A stretch of DNA of 64,000 nt from Aquisalinus flavus. Its GTDB lineage: Bacteria > Pseudomonadota > Alphaproteobacteria > Caulobacterales > Parvularculaceae. Numbering within the stretch: the stretch's first letter is position 1; every line of letters starts with the position of its first letter. Positions 17,892 to 27,106 of the stretch are shown piece by piece. The notes below the pieces were generated by a model. The model ran no database searches, had not been told where the DNA came from, and saw nothing but the letters and a program-made list of their open reading frames with translations. The DNA is taken from contig NZ_CP042288.1 in the NCBI RefSeq assembly GCF_022559625.1, positions 2,490,155 to 2,554,154 on the forward strand. The letters run 5' to 3'. The translations under genes and the position numbers were made by a program.

Positions 17892-20507
17892 TCAGATCTT
17901 TTCCATGACGGGCGCAATGATCGCCTTGATGTGCTCGCGATGCGCCGCGGACGCCGCATCCTGGCCGAAGGCGAACCAGCCGATACGCCCGTTCACATCC
18001 TTGATCGCGGCAAGCGCAGCGGACTGGGCCACCGGCCCATAGCCGCCATTGCCGACGATGCCGACCAGCCGCTTTGTATACTCGACCTGCAGGTTCTGGC
18101 GGAACGTGTTCGGCTTGCCGGTCAGGTCGCCGCCATAGATCGCGTCATTGAGGTCGAGCAGCATCTCCGCCGGCTTATACTCGCCGCCATAGAGCTGGTA
18201 GTTGGTCATCCGGTCGAGGACATTGGCGCTCATCAGGTGGTTGAGGACGCTCGACTGGATCGACAGCGCGCGCTCATGCACCTTGGGGTCCTCGGTATCG
18301 CCGAACAGGGCGAAGCCGCGGCGCTGTGGCTGCAGGCTGGCGACGAGGTCAGCCGGCACATCGAAGGCGTCGGCGGCGAAGATCTCGTCCTTGAGCAGCT
18401 TCATTGCGGCCTTCTGATAGTCCTTCGACACCGGCGTATAGCTCTGGGTCTCGCCGTCCTGGCCGATCGCGGCCCGCTCGACATAGACGCCGCCGATATA
18501 GCGCGACACGGCGCCGCCCATGCTGGCCTGGTTGGAGGTCAGGATGAGATAGGCATTGCGCAGCGCTTCCCAGCTGTCGCCTTCACTGGAGTATTTCTCC
18601 TTCAGGCCCGGCATCAGCGACTGGACGAGATCGATGCGATCCTTGCCATAAGTGACCATGTCGGAAGACATGTCGCCGATCATCACGCGCGGGTCGATAC
18701 CGCCGCCGCCGGCAGAGCGCATGTCGTCGGCGTCATTGCCGAAGGCAAGCCCGTGCTCGGTCGACTTGGACAGCAGCGCGGCGCGCGCGGCCGGGTCGTC
18801 AATCTGCGGCGCATAGCCGAAGGTGATCGCCCAATTGTCATAGGGTCCCGGGCGGCGGTTGGCATAGTCGCCCTGGGTCACACCCTGCGGCGCGACGTTG
18901 AGCGCGGGATAGTCCATGACGGAGCCGGCGATGATCCCCTGCGTCAGTTCCTTGTCGTGGACTTCCTGTGCGTCCCACATGATCGAGGCCTTCATATTGT
19001 GGTTGAGGCCCAGCGTATGGCCAATCTCGTGCAGGATCAGGTAATAGAGCCCGTCCTCGACGAGCTGGCTGACGTCATCCTCGCCGGCACCGGCCTGCAT
19101 CGCCGCGGTGCGGGCGAACATCAGGTCCTGGTGCAGGCGTGTGCCGACATCGCACAGGCCCTTGCCCCTGGCATTTGCCTCATGCAGGGCTGCCATCGCC
19201 GCCTGCGATGCTGCGCCATCCTCGCCGAAAAGCTCGGTAAAGGTGATACGGTTGGTCAGGAAGACATATTCCAGCATGATGTCGGCGCCGATGATCTCGC
19301 CGGTGCGCGGATTGGTGAAGCTCGGGCCATAGCCGCCAAAGGGCGGGTTCGGCGAGGATGTCCAGCGCAGCACGTTGTAGCGGATATCGCCCGCGTCCCA
19401 CTCGGCATCGTCCGGCTGCACCTTCACTTCCATCGCATTGGAGAAGCCGGCCGCCTCGAAGGATTCGTTCCACGCCAGCGCGGCGTCGCGGATGATGTCG
19501 CGATACTCGACCGGGGTCGTGTTCTCGATCCACCAGGTGATCGGCTCGACCGGGTCGGACACGGCGGCGCTCGGGTCCTGCTTGACCAGGCGCCAGCGGT
19601 TGATCATGTCGCGATAGGGCGTCGCATCCGGCGAGGTCAGGTCGGTGACCTGATCGAAGAAATAGCCGATGCGGTAATCGTCGAAGCGCGGTGTGAACTC
19701 CTCTTCCGGCATGGCGATCAGCGAATGCTGCATGCGGATCGTGACCGAGCGCGCGTCGGTCACGTCAGCGCCGCCATAATTGGTCGGACGCGGCAGGTCA
19801 TAGACATAGCTGACGATGACGTCGGTATTTTCCGGATAATTGCGGACCTCGTCATAATGGGTCTTGGACGCGGACAGCTCACCGATGCGGAAATCCGTCG
19901 GCTGATCGTTGGGGCCGGAGGATGCTTTGACCTGATGCAGGTTTTCGGTCAGGAACAGATCGTTCGCCTTGACCAGATAGCGCGCCGGGGTCGCCTCCTC
20001 GCCCTCGCCCGAGGCCGCCGTCTCGCCCTCGATCGTCACATTGGCGAGGATCGCATCGGAGATATTGGCGTCGGATGCGCGCGACAGGGCGTTGTCTTCA
20101 TCGAAATAAAAGGCGGTGTTGACCTCGACGACATCGATCGTGCCATAGCGCTTCTCGAAGGAGATGATGCGCTGGTCGCGATAGGCGCCCTTGAAATGGC
20201 CCGCGCCCAGAACACCGTTCTCGGTATAGGAGAAGGCGATGAACTCCTCTCCGAGCTGGTCCTCGGTGATCTCCATGTAGAGGTCGCCGTTTTCCGGGTC
20301 CTGCCACATCGGGAACAGACCATCGAGCTCTTCGTAATCCTCGACCACATCGGCGATCGTCTTGTCTTCGTCTTCCTCGTCTTCATCGTCCTGGGCGAAG
20401 ACCGGCTGGACGGTCATCACGGTCGCCAGCGCCGCCACGCTGGTGAAGCTGGCAACGCCGGCCAGCAGCGCATAAAATGGCTGCGCGAGCAAAGAATTCT
20501 TGGTCAT
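17892..20507 (-). CDS. Secreted zinc metalloprotease (DUF5117/DUF5118 family)
   Basis: 871 residues with a signal peptide (hydrophobic 11-37, ending VQPVFAQ). An acidic stretch DDEDEEDEDK follows, then the DUF5118/DUF5117 domains and a metzincin-type zinc site HEIGHTLGLNH beginning near residue 493, with a Met downstream (SVMDYP) that fits a Met-turn. It is probably exported to the periplasm or cell surface. The C-terminal ~300 residues match the DUF4953-like tail. The ATG at 20507 follows AGAGGGG; the preceding in-frame TTG is less likely. It is monocistronic. Confidence 0.92.
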   Translation of the reverse strand: MTKNSLLAQPFYALLAGVASFTSVAALATVMTVQPVFAQDDEDEEDEDKTIADVVEDYEELDGLFPMWQDPENGDLYMEITEDQLGEEFIAFSYTENGVLGAGHFKGAYRDQRIISFEKRYGTIDVVEVNTAFYFDEDNALSRASDANISDAILANVTIEGETAASGEGEEATPARYLVKANDLFLTENLHQVKASSGPNDQPTDFRIGELSASKTHYDEVRNYPENTDVIVSYVYDLPRPTNYGGADVTDARSVTIRMQHSLIAMPEEEFTPRFDDYRIGYFFDQVTDLTSPDATPYRDMINRWRLVKQDPSAAVSDPVEPITWWIENTTPVEYRDIIRDAALAWNESFEAAGFSNAMEVKVQPDDAEWDAGDIRYNVLRWTSSPNPPFGGYGPSFTNPRTGEIIGADIMLEYVFLTNRITFTELFGEDGAASQAAMAALHEANARGKGLCDVGTRLHQDLMFARTAAMQAGAGEDDVSQLVEDGLYYLILHEIGHTLGLNHNMKASIMWDAQEVHDKELTQGIIAGSVMDYPALNVAPQGVTQGDYANRRPGPYDNWAITFGYAPQIDDPAARAALLSKSTEHGLAFGNDADDMRSAGGGGIDPRVMIGDMSSDMVTYGKDRIDLVQSLMPGLKEKYSSEGDSWEALRNAYLILTSNQASMGGAVSRYIGGVYVERAAIGQDGETQSYTPVSKDYQKAAMKLLKDEIFAADAFDVPADLVASLQPQRRGFALFGDTEDPKVHERALSIQSSVLNHLMSANVLDRMTNYQLYGGEYKPAEMLLDLNDAIYGGDLTGKPNTFRQNLQVEYTKRLVGIVGNGGYGPVAQSAALAAIKDVNGRIGWFAFGQDAASAAHREHIKAIIAPVMEKI

Positions 20508-20937
20508 CAAACTGCCCCTCTTAACTGATTGCAGTCACAAGAGTTGCACGGGAATCAAAGGCCTGACAAGCATTTGCGCCGCCAACTAAATAAGCCGTAT
20601 TGCGCGCACGAAGATTCCCGAGGACGATCAATTATTGGAACTTTTCTCCACGAAATGGTGTTTGGGCGCCGCTCGGGTCGGTGCAAGTGGGATTGCAGCG
20701 GGTAAAATCCGCGGTGTCCGGCCAACAATCCACGGAAAGCTCCGCCCCCGACACTCCGGATGCCCGGAGGGGCCGATCTGCTCTTGCATTCCGGCGATGG
20801 AATGGATAGAGACCTTTTTCTCGCCATGAAGACCGGAACAGGCGCTCGCGCACAGCGCGCGAAAGACGTTTCCGGCGGAGGACGTCATCCATCCGGCGAG
20901 GCATGCGGAACGACCGCGCGTGACAGAATTGGCTTAT
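20508..20937. other. Intergenic region upstream of the metalloprotease
   Basis: 430 bases with several short overlapping frames on both strands but none with a family match or a good ribosome-binding site. I see no RNA gene or repeat before the tRNA-Ser fragment at 20938. Confidence 0.5.
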
Positions 20938-20959
20938 CGGAGAGGTGCCGGAGTGGTCG
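20938..20959 (+). pseudogene. Partial copy of the tRNA-Ser 5' end
   Basis: 22 bases (CGGAGAGGTGCCGGAGTGGT plus CG) are identical to the acceptor/D-arm start of tRNA-Ser at 21060-21081, in the same orientation and 122 bp upstream. The similarity stops sharply after base 20959. The following CCGCGCGCAAAGCGCGC can fold but does not continue the tRNA. Confidence 0.7.
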
Positions 20960-21060
20960 CCCGCGCGCAAAGCGCGCTAGCTCTCAGTGAGATCGACCAC
21001 GTTACTCTCATATAGCTCTTGCATTAAACTGACGGAAAAGATACGACCTGCCTTCCCCGC

Positions 21061-21150
21061 GGAGAGGTGCCGGAGTGGTCGATCGGGGCGGTCTCGAAAA
21101 CCGTTGAGCGCGCAAGCGTTCCGAGGGTTCGAATCCCTCTCTCTCCGCCA
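21061..21150 (+). tRNA. tRNA-Ser (anticodon CGA)
   Basis: 90 nt including the encoded CCA. GGAGAGG acceptor, D-arm GCCGGAGTGGTCGATCGGGGC, anticodon loop CTCGAAA (anticodon CGA), long class II variable arm, T-arm GGGTTCGAATCCC, and acceptor 3' side TCTCTCC with G discriminator. Confidence 0.96.
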
Positions 21151-21241
21151 TTTCGCAGAAGTTCGTTGCGGTTGTCCGCAACTCGCCTGGTTTCGAATAA
21201 ACTATCAGATCCTTCGCAACAGACCCGTCGGACGCCGCTTT

Positions 21242-22966
21242 TTAGTCCGTCTGTTTCTCTTCCGTATTGATGGGCGGGATCTTGGTCCGCTCTTCCTCCG
21301 GTGCGCCGCAGAGGAGATCGACGGCGCGGTCGGCTGCGTCATGGAACGGCTCCAGCACCATGTCCGCGCCGGAGGCGAAGAGCTCCTCGGTGTCCTTGGG
21401 GTGATGAGACGCGACGGCCACGCGCCCGCGGAAACCGGCGGTCCGTGTGAGCTGGATCAGCGTCGTGCGCGTGTCCTCGTGGCTGAGGCCGGTTGGGTGA
21501 ATCGGCACGGTCGAAACTATCCATTCCGCCCGCGCGAGTGGCAGTTCTGTAACGAACTCCGGGTCGGTCGCGTCGCCGAACTCGGTTTCGAGGCCAAGCT
21601 CACGCCAGCGTCGAATGGCCAGCGGGTTGAAGTCGACCCCCAGGACCTTGATACCCCTTTTCTGCAGGCGGAGCCCAATCGCGGTACCGAAGCGCCCCAA
21701 CCCGAAAATGATCACCGTGTGACCGTCGTTGCGATGCGCCCCGGCCTCGGACGGCTCGCGCGGCGTGCCCTTGCGCTCGAATACACCCAGGAACCTCTCG
21801 AACACGGCATAGAGCTGATGCGAATAGGTGATCATGTAAGTCGAGGCGGCGATGGTCACGAGCCCAACCATGGTGACGAGACCGAGCGCGTCTTCCTGCA
21901 CATGGCCGAGCGACACCCCCATGGCTACGAAGATCAGGGAAAACTCGCTGATCTGCGCCACTGTCAGGCCCGCCAGGAAGCCCGTGCGTTTGCGGTAGCC
22001 CATCGCCCCCATGATCGCGAGCACGATGAGCGGATTGCCGATCAGTACGAAGAGCGAGAACACAATGGCCCCGCTGACATGCGCGCCCAGAAGCGACAGG
22101 TCGAGCGCGGAGCCGAGCGCGATAAAGAAGAACAGCAACAGGAAATCGCGCAACGGCGCCAGCCGCGCGGCGATGGTCTCACGATAGGGCGTCGAGGCGA
22201 GCGCGACGCCGGCGAGAAGGCCGCCCACCTCCTTGCCCAGCCCCACGATGTCGCCCGCCGCCGCGAACATCGCCGCCATGGCGATGGCGAAGATCACGAG
22301 AAGCTCGGGCGCGTGCGCCAGCCGCTCGGTCAGCGGATTGGCGACGTAGCGGACGAAGAGGACCACCAGCGCCACCATGGCCACCCCCGAGCCCAGTACA
22401 AGCGACACAGACCCGCCGCCATGGCCGCCGTCCCCTGCCGCGCCGATGCCGATGGCCGAGAGCACGATCATCGCCAGCACTACGACGAGGTCCTGCACGA
22501 TCAGGAAGCCGAGCGCGATCTGGCCGTGCAGGCTGTCGATCTCGCGCTTGTCCGACAGCAGCTTCACGATGATGATGGTCGAGGAGAAGGTCAGCGCCAC
22601 GGCGACATAAAGGCTGGTGACATGCCCGAGCCCGAGGCCGAGGCCGATCAGGTAGCCGAAGACCGAGGTGAAGGCGACCTGCCCGAGCCCGGTCAGAAGC
22701 GAGACCGCCCCGAGGGAGCGGATGAGCTTCACGTCGAGCTTGATGCCGACGAGGAACAGCAGGACCGCAATGCCGAGCTCGGACAGCAGGCTGATCTGCT
22801 CGTCCGACCGCACCAGGTCCAGCGCCGAAGGGCCCGCGATCAGGCCGACCGCGATGAAGCTGACGATGAGCGGCTGGCGCAGGAGGATCCCGAGAAACCC
22901 GATCACCGCCGCAAGCACGAGCAGTGCAGCGATCTCCGCAAATGGCGACTGAACAATCACTTCCAT
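21242..22966 (-). CDS. CPA2-family cation:proton antiporter with TrkA-N domain (KefB/YbaL-like)
   Basis: 574 residues. About 12 membrane segments run over residues 5-405 (FSSTIIIVKLLSDKREIDSLHGQIALGFLIVQDLVVVL is characteristic of CPA2). A cytosolic Rossmann RCK/TrkA-N domain follows, with HTVIIFGLGRFGTAIGL near 420-440. It probably exports K+ or Na+ in exchange for H+, gated by nucleotide. The ATG at 22966 overlaps the upstream HTH gene stop (TGATG), so translation is coupled. A TTG one codon earlier is unlikely. Confidence 0.92.
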   Translation of the reverse strand: MEVIVQSPFAEIAALLVLAAVIGFLGILLRQPLIVSFIAVGLIAGPSALDLVRSDEQISLLSELGIAVLLFLVGIKLDVKLIRSLGAVSLLTGLGQVAFTSVFGYLIGLGLGLGHVTSLYVAVALTFSSTIIIVKLLSDKREIDSLHGQIALGFLIVQDLVVVLAMIVLSAIGIGAAGDGGHGGGSVSLVLGSGVAMVALVVLFVRYVANPLTERLAHAPELLVIFAIAMAAMFAAAGDIVGLGKEVGGLLAGVALASTPYRETIAARLAPLRDFLLLFFFIALGSALDLSLLGAHVSGAIVFSLFVLIGNPLIVLAIMGAMGYRKRTGFLAGLTVAQISEFSLIFVAMGVSLGHVQEDALGLVTMVGLVTIAASTYMITYSHQLYAVFERFLGVFERKGTPREPSEAGAHRNDGHTVIIFGLGRFGTAIGLRLQKRGIKVLGVDFNPLAIRRWRELGLETEFGDATDPEFVTELPLARAEWIVSTVPIHPTGLSHEDTRTTLIQLTRTAGFRGRVAVASHHPKDTEELFASGADMVLEPFHDAADRAVDLLCGAPEEERTKIPPINTEEKQTD

Positions 22967-23196
22967 CAATTCTTCGGTTCCTTTGTATTTTTTTCTTCGG
23001 ACAAATCCGGAGCCGTGTTCGTCTCGCCGTTTTGCTTGGCGGCGGGCCCCGTCGCGTGACCTTCGAGAAAGGCGTCAAGGTCCTGCGGGCCGATTCGCCA
23101 TCCCTTACCGATATCAATCGCCCTCAACTCGCCGTCCTTGATCCAGCGTCGTACGGTGACCTCGTTGACCTGCAGAAGGTCGGCGATCTCCTTCAC
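22966..23196 (-). CDS. Small excisionase-family HTH protein
   Basis: 76 residues. The N-terminal winged HTH (KEIADLLQVNEVTVRRWIKDGELRAIDIGKGWRIGPQDLDAFLEG) is of the MerR/Xis DNA-binding type. A polar tail rich in Asn/Glu/Lys follows. It starts at GTG because an in-frame stop lies three codons upstream. It ends in TGATG overlap with the antiporter gene, and is divergent from the universal stress gene. It is either a local repressor of the antiporter or a remnant excisionase. Confidence 0.75.
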   Translation of the reverse strand: MKEIADLLQVNEVTVRRWIKDGELRAIDIGKGWRIGPQDLDAFLEGHATGPAAKQNGETNTAPDLSEEKNTKEPKN

Positions 23197-23327
23197 GGGG
23201 CATAATCAACGCCTTTCAATGCACTCTGGCGTCGTTTAGAGTACCATAGTGTATTTTCGATGACCGGGACAGAGACTCGCGGCGGACCTTGCGCGTCCGT
23301 GTCCGCGCCGAGGAGGCGGGCAAGACG

Positions 23328-24191
23328 ATGAAAAAAATTCTGGTGGCGACAGACTTTTCTGAACGATCGGATCGCGCGCTAAGGCGTGCAGCCCTTCTTG
23401 CGCGCGAATTGGCGACCAGCATCAGCTTGATCCATGTCGTGGACGATGATCAGCCGCGACGTATCGTCGATGCTGAACGGGCCGAGGCGGAGCAACTTTT
23501 GTGGCAGATGACTGCCACGCTCCGTGACGTAGACGGCATTCGCAGCGATGCTCGCGTCATTCTCGGCTCGCCATTCGCTGGAATCGCGGAGGCCGCTGAG
23601 GCGACGGCGCCCGATCTTTTGATCGTTGGGCCCCACAGGCGTCAAATTCTCAGGGACGTTTTTGTAGGCACTACAGCCGAGAGAATCATACGGTCGGTCG
23701 GCTGCCCTGTTCTTATGGTGAATGCGCCACCTGCGGGACAATACCGGCATGTCATGCGGACCACTGACCTCTCCGAGGGGTCACGCAATGCGATGCAGCG
23801 GGTTGAGGCACTCGGAATAGGCACGAGAGCCCGTCGCTCAGTCTTGTACGTGTTCGATGCACCCGCATTGCACCTTATGCGGGTCAATACGGTGGTCAAG
23901 GAGGAGCGCGAGCATTACCTAGCGGACGAGCGCATGAATGCGGCACAACAGCTATCGGACTTTCTGTCTTCTGCGGGAATTCACGGCCTAGAAACCATAC
24001 TCCGGAACGAAGAGGCCCCAGCGGCATTTGAGATTTTGAAAGTAGCAGAGAAAGAGCGCGCCGATCTTGTCGTGCTTGCGACCCATGGTCGCGGCGGGCT
24101 CGCCAAGCTCGTCATTGGAAGCGTAACGGAACAGGTGCTGCGGGCTTCGGCGGTAGATGTTCTTGCCATCCCGCCGGCACATGCTGACTAA
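23328..24191 (+). CDS. Tandem universal stress protein (UspA family)
   Basis: 287 residues with two Usp domains: MKKILVATDFSERSDRALRRA to about 140, and YRHVMRTTDLSEGSRNAM to the end. Each has the Gly-rich nucleotide-loop region: GPHRRQILRDVFVGTTAERIIRSVGCPVLMV and THGRGGLAKLVIGSVTEQVLRA. The ATG follows AGGAGG by 11 nt. The gene has noticeably lower GC and more A/T third positions than its neighbours. With the divergent antiporter and the tRNA-Ser next to it, this suggests an acquired stress module. Confidence 0.92.
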   Translation: MKKILVATDFSERSDRALRRAALLARELATSISLIHVVDDDQPRRIVDAERAEAEQLLWQMTATLRDVDGIRSDARVILGSPFAGIAEAAEATAPDLLIVGPHRRQILRDVFVGTTAERIIRSVGCPVLMVNAPPAGQYRHVMRTTDLSEGSRNAMQRVEALGIGTRARRSVLYVFDAPALHLMRVNTVVKEEREHYLADERMNAAQQLSDFLSSAGIHGLETILRNEEAPAAFEILKVAEKERADLVVLATHGRGGLAKLVIGSVTEQVLRASAVDVLAIPPAHAD

Positions 24192-24572
24192 CCTTGTGGC
24201 TCGGACAAAAACCATATGGAAAACTCTGTAACGACAATCGGCGTCTAGGCTCAGCAGAAAAAAGTGCGTCACGCTTAAGCGAGATGCAAACGATTGTCGA
24301 AAAACATGTCGAGCAGATTGCCGATGAGTTTCGTGGCCCGTCATCCTTTCGAATAACGTAACGCTGCGCATACGGCGAAATGCGAGGGATGGCGGGAGTT
24401 GTATGCTATTCGCCTCGCCTTATCAGAGAGTTGGAGGATGAGTCCTTTCCCTCCGCCACAAGCCTTCAGCTCATAACATTTCAATTACTCACGCGGCGCC
24501 GGGTCGCAGATGTGTGACGCAGCGAATGCCTGGCGTAGGCGACCGGCTGGAACCTCCTGCCCGGACCTTCGC
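24192..24572. other. Intergenic region after uspA
   Basis: 381 bases, AT-richer than the average. It contains a short open stretch (24284-24361, reading MQTIVEKHVEQIADEFRG...) that looks like a gene fragment but has no recognisable family. At 24434-24458 GGAGGATGAGTCCTTTCCCT followed by CCGCCA weakly resembles the tRNA-Ser 3' end. Confidence 0.4.
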
Positions 24573-25292
24573 TCAGTCGCTTTGCGGCGGTGCGCTGAAC
24601 ACAATCGCCGCGTCCCCGAAGGCACGACGGTAGCGCTCCAGCTTCCGGCTGCTGATCGTGCGATACCCCCCGATCGGTTCGACGACGACGATCCTGTCTT
24701 CGTCATGGCCGACCACGACAAGATAATGGGCGACCATGCCCATGCCGCCGAGCTCCGATACATAGCCCGCCCGGTCGATCACGGCGTTGCGCACCATTCC
24801 CACCAGGGGAATGTCGCCGCCGGGCAGGACGCGGTGCTGGATATAGACCGCGGGCAGGCGTACCGGCACGAGCACGGGGCGCCCCCGTTCGAGTTCCTCG
24901 ATCACGGCGCCTTCCGCGAGCCGGACCGGGCTGGCCAGCAGCCCCTGCGCCTGCGCCAGCGCCACCAGCTCGGCCATCGAATAGCCGGTCTCGCGGGCGG
25001 GTGGCGTCTCGCTGAAGATCTCGCGCCCGGTGACCGTCTGCCCGCCCTGCCAGTAATTGACCACGCTCGCCAGCGCATGGGCACCGCAGGCCGGCCCCTG
25101 CGTTTGGCGGTCGTGCACGACGGGCAGGACAAGCGCCTGTTCTGGCGTAACCAAGCGGTCGAAAACCTCGAAACTGTTCGCAGCGGTGCGTTCCGCGAAT
25201 GTCGATACATCCGAAGACGGGGTGATCGCACAGCCGACGGCGCCCGCCGCAAGAGCGAGCACCGCCAATCCACGCAATACAGCGAAGATCAC
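24573..25292 (-). CDS. PA2778-like C39 family cysteine peptidase, lipoprotein
   Basis: 239 residues from a GTG that overlaps the upstream stop (TAGTG). A hydrophobic leader ends in the lipobox-like AVGC (Cys21). The C39 papain-like domain has catalytic Cys69 in GPACGAHALASVVNYW and His in GMVAHYLVVVGHD, with the downstream VVVEPIGG region. It is probably anchored in the outer or inner membrane, facing the periplasm. A longer in-frame stretch upstream is not protein-like. It is paired with a PA2779-like gene as in Pseudomonas. Confidence 0.82.
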   Translation of the reverse strand: MIFAVLRGLAVLALAAGAVGCAITPSSDVSTFAERTAANSFEVFDRLVTPEQALVLPVVHDRQTQGPACGAHALASVVNYWQGGQTVTGREIFSETPPARETGYSMAELVALAQAQGLLASPVRLAEGAVIEELERGRPVLVPVRLPAVYIQHRVLPGGDIPLVGMVRNAVIDRAGYVSELGGMGMVAHYLVVVGHDEDRIVVVEPIGGYRTISSRKLERYRRAFGDAAIVFSAPPQSD

Positions 25293-25600
25293 TATAATAC
25301 GGCGATGAGAACCAACGCGCCGACGCCGATGAGAATCCATTCGGTCTGGGTGAAAGCCCCAGCCTGATAGGCTTCGGCCTCTTCCGGCGTCAGGGCGACA
25401 ATGCGATAGCCCTGCTCTTGCAGTTCGGCGCCCCGCGCCGCTTCTTGTTCTTCGAGACCGTAGCGCTGCATGTCCTCGGCCGTGAATTGCCGGGGCTCTG
25501 CCGCGCGAAACGGCGCAGCGTTTTCCTGGGATTGGGCATGACCCGGAACAGCCAGTGCAGTCATCATAACGCCGGACGCCAGTATGGAACGAATAAGCAT
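25292..25600 (-). CDS. PA2779-like small membrane protein
   Basis: 102 residues. A signal peptide (MLIRSILASGVMMTALAVPGHAQ) is followed by a Gln/Glu-rich middle (FTAEDMQRYGLEEQEAARGAEL) and a C-terminal membrane segment, WILIGVGALVLIAVL. The start has GAGGAGG upstream. The stop overlaps the C39 peptidase start by one base, so the two are a translational pair. The role of the pair is not established. Confidence 0.75.
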   Translation of the reverse strand: MLIRSILASGVMMTALAVPGHAQSQENAAPFRAAEPRQFTAEDMQRYGLEEQEAARGAELQEQGYRIVALTPEEAEAYQAGAFTQTEWILIGVGALVLIAVL

Positions 25601-25969
25601 TTTCCGCCTCCTCTTTTAGCGACGCCAGCCTGCCCCCCCATGGAGCGCGATCGTGGCGAGGCTTAACCCGGATAAAACACTCCCGAAGCCATTGTGGTTC
25701 CGCACGCAGCCAAATTGCTATCCCTGACCATTCACAGGTCCCGGCGGCAGCCCCATCCCCTCCGCCACTTGCCCTCGCGAATGCGTTCTCCCCCATCCGG
25801 CTGCGGCCGGATTTTTCCGTCGTTTCGAGGGCTATGAGGGCTGCGCACTGGCTTCGGCGCCAGGTGGCCTGGAAGCGGTCTCCGGGCGCCGATATTCTCA
25901 GGACCCAGCCCAACATTGGGCGACCTGATCTTGTCGCTTGTGAAAGGCAATTGCTGCGTTCGCAGATCG
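25601..25969. other. Intergenic region
   Basis: 369 bases between the PA2779-like gene start and the esterase stop. It should hold the promoter of the peptidase pair. No gene, hairpin with T-run or repeat was recognised. Confidence 0.4.
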
Positions 25970-26863
25970 CTAGGTCAGGCCCCAGAAATCCGCAATGTGC
26001 CGTGTCGAGGAAATACCCACTTCCAGCATATATTTGCCTTCCTTGCCGAGGCCCTCTTTGCCCTCGGCATTGATCGGGGTGCCATGCCCCATATTCCTAA
26101 TTATGTATTCCTCGATGACCTCCCTTCCATCCGCGTCGCACCAGACCTTCCTTGGAAAACCGTCGACTTCTTCCCTGCGTGTCGGGGCGTCGCCGACCTT
26201 GAGGATTTTCTGCCATTGCCGGATAATTGCACCAGCATTGGAAATGTCGACTGTCCTGTCGGTGTCGCCATGCCAGACGGAAATTGTCGGCCAGGGGCCC
26301 GAAAACTTGGAGGCGCCGCGCACAAATTCATCAAGGGTTTGATCCGACGCACTGCCATAGCCCTTCATGCGAACCAACGCTTGCAGGAGGCTGTCGGTGC
26401 GGTAAGGCAGACCGGCGATGATCGCGCCGCCTGCGAACACTTCCGGATAGGTTGCCAGCATCACGGATGTCATCGCGCCCCCGGCAGACAGTCCGGTGAT
26501 GAACACGCGCGACGGATCAACAGCATGATCCTTGACGACCTGCTTGATCATGTGACGAATGGAGAGCGCCTCGCCACTACCGCGATGGTTGTCGCCTGAC
26601 TTGAACCAATTGAAGCTGCCAATGGCATTGTTCCTCAGTCTTTGTCCCGGAAACAGAAGCGCAAACCCCCGTTCGTCGGCAAGAGTCGACCAGCCTGACC
26701 CGTAATCATAGCTCATTGCCGATTGATCGCTGCCATGCAGCACAACGACAAGAGGCCCGTCCTTCTGAACGGTTTCGGGGATATAGATATCCGCGCTCAA
26801 CGACCCCGGGTCAGTTCCGAAGCTATTGAGGGTTGTCAGCCGAGTGCCGCGTTCTGAATGCAT
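25970..26863 (-). CDS. PHB depolymerase/feruloyl esterase-like alpha/beta hydrolase
   Basis: 297 residues. PLVVVLHGSDQ carries the oxyanion region, and nucleophile Ser126 is in GLSAGG (124-129). Asp is in ISVWHGDTDRTV (about 200-202) and His260 in NMGHGTPI, so the triad is complete. It matches the esterase PHB family (LpqC-like). No signal peptide is visible at this start, which is odd because many relatives are secreted; the true N-terminus could be different. It is monocistronic. Confidence 0.85.
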   Translation of the reverse strand: MHSERGTRLTTLNSFGTDPGSLSADIYIPETVQKDGPLVVVLHGSDQSAMSYDYGSGWSTLADERGFALLFPGQRLRNNAIGSFNWFKSGDNHRGSGEALSIRHMIKQVVKDHAVDPSRVFITGLSAGGAMTSVMLATYPEVFAGGAIIAGLPYRTDSLLQALVRMKGYGSASDQTLDEFVRGASKFSGPWPTISVWHGDTDRTVDISNAGAIIRQWQKILKVGDAPTRREEVDGFPRKVWCDADGREVIEEYIIRNMGHGTPINAEGKEGLGKEGKYMLEVGISSTRHIADFWGLT

Positions 26864-27106
26864 TGTCGCCCAAGCTCATGTTTTCGGTTCATGGTCTAAT
26901 CCCTGCGTTGCAAAACCCGCCGCGCCGAGAAACGTTCCAGTGTGCGGCACGGCATGACTAGATGAACACTCAAATCCGGAACAGGAGTGCCAGCCCTTGC
27001 GAAGCCATCTTCGCCGCACTGCACGCTCGGTTATCCCCGCTCGCCCGCGCCGCCCGGGCAGGGGCATCGCGCTCCCCGAGCACGTCCCGGCCGAGGGGCG
27101 GCGGCT

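Noticed and set aside
17817-20528. 903-codon frame opposite the metalloprotease
   Set aside because: Lacks any motif, and the opposite strand has a full signal peptide and zinc site.
20987-23059. 690-codon frame opposite the antiporter, running over tRNA-Ser
   Set aside because: It crosses a tRNA gene and has low-complexity His/Asp/Arg composition, typical of antisense of a membrane protein.
25293-25916. N-terminal extension of the C39 peptidase frame
   Set aside because: It overlaps the PA2779-like gene in another frame and is not protein-like; the GTG at 25292 gives a proper lipoprotein leader.
26876-27067. Small minus-strand frame between the esterase and the exported protein
   Set aside because: No ribosome-binding site, no family, and Arg-rich composition typical of chance frames in GC-rich DNA.
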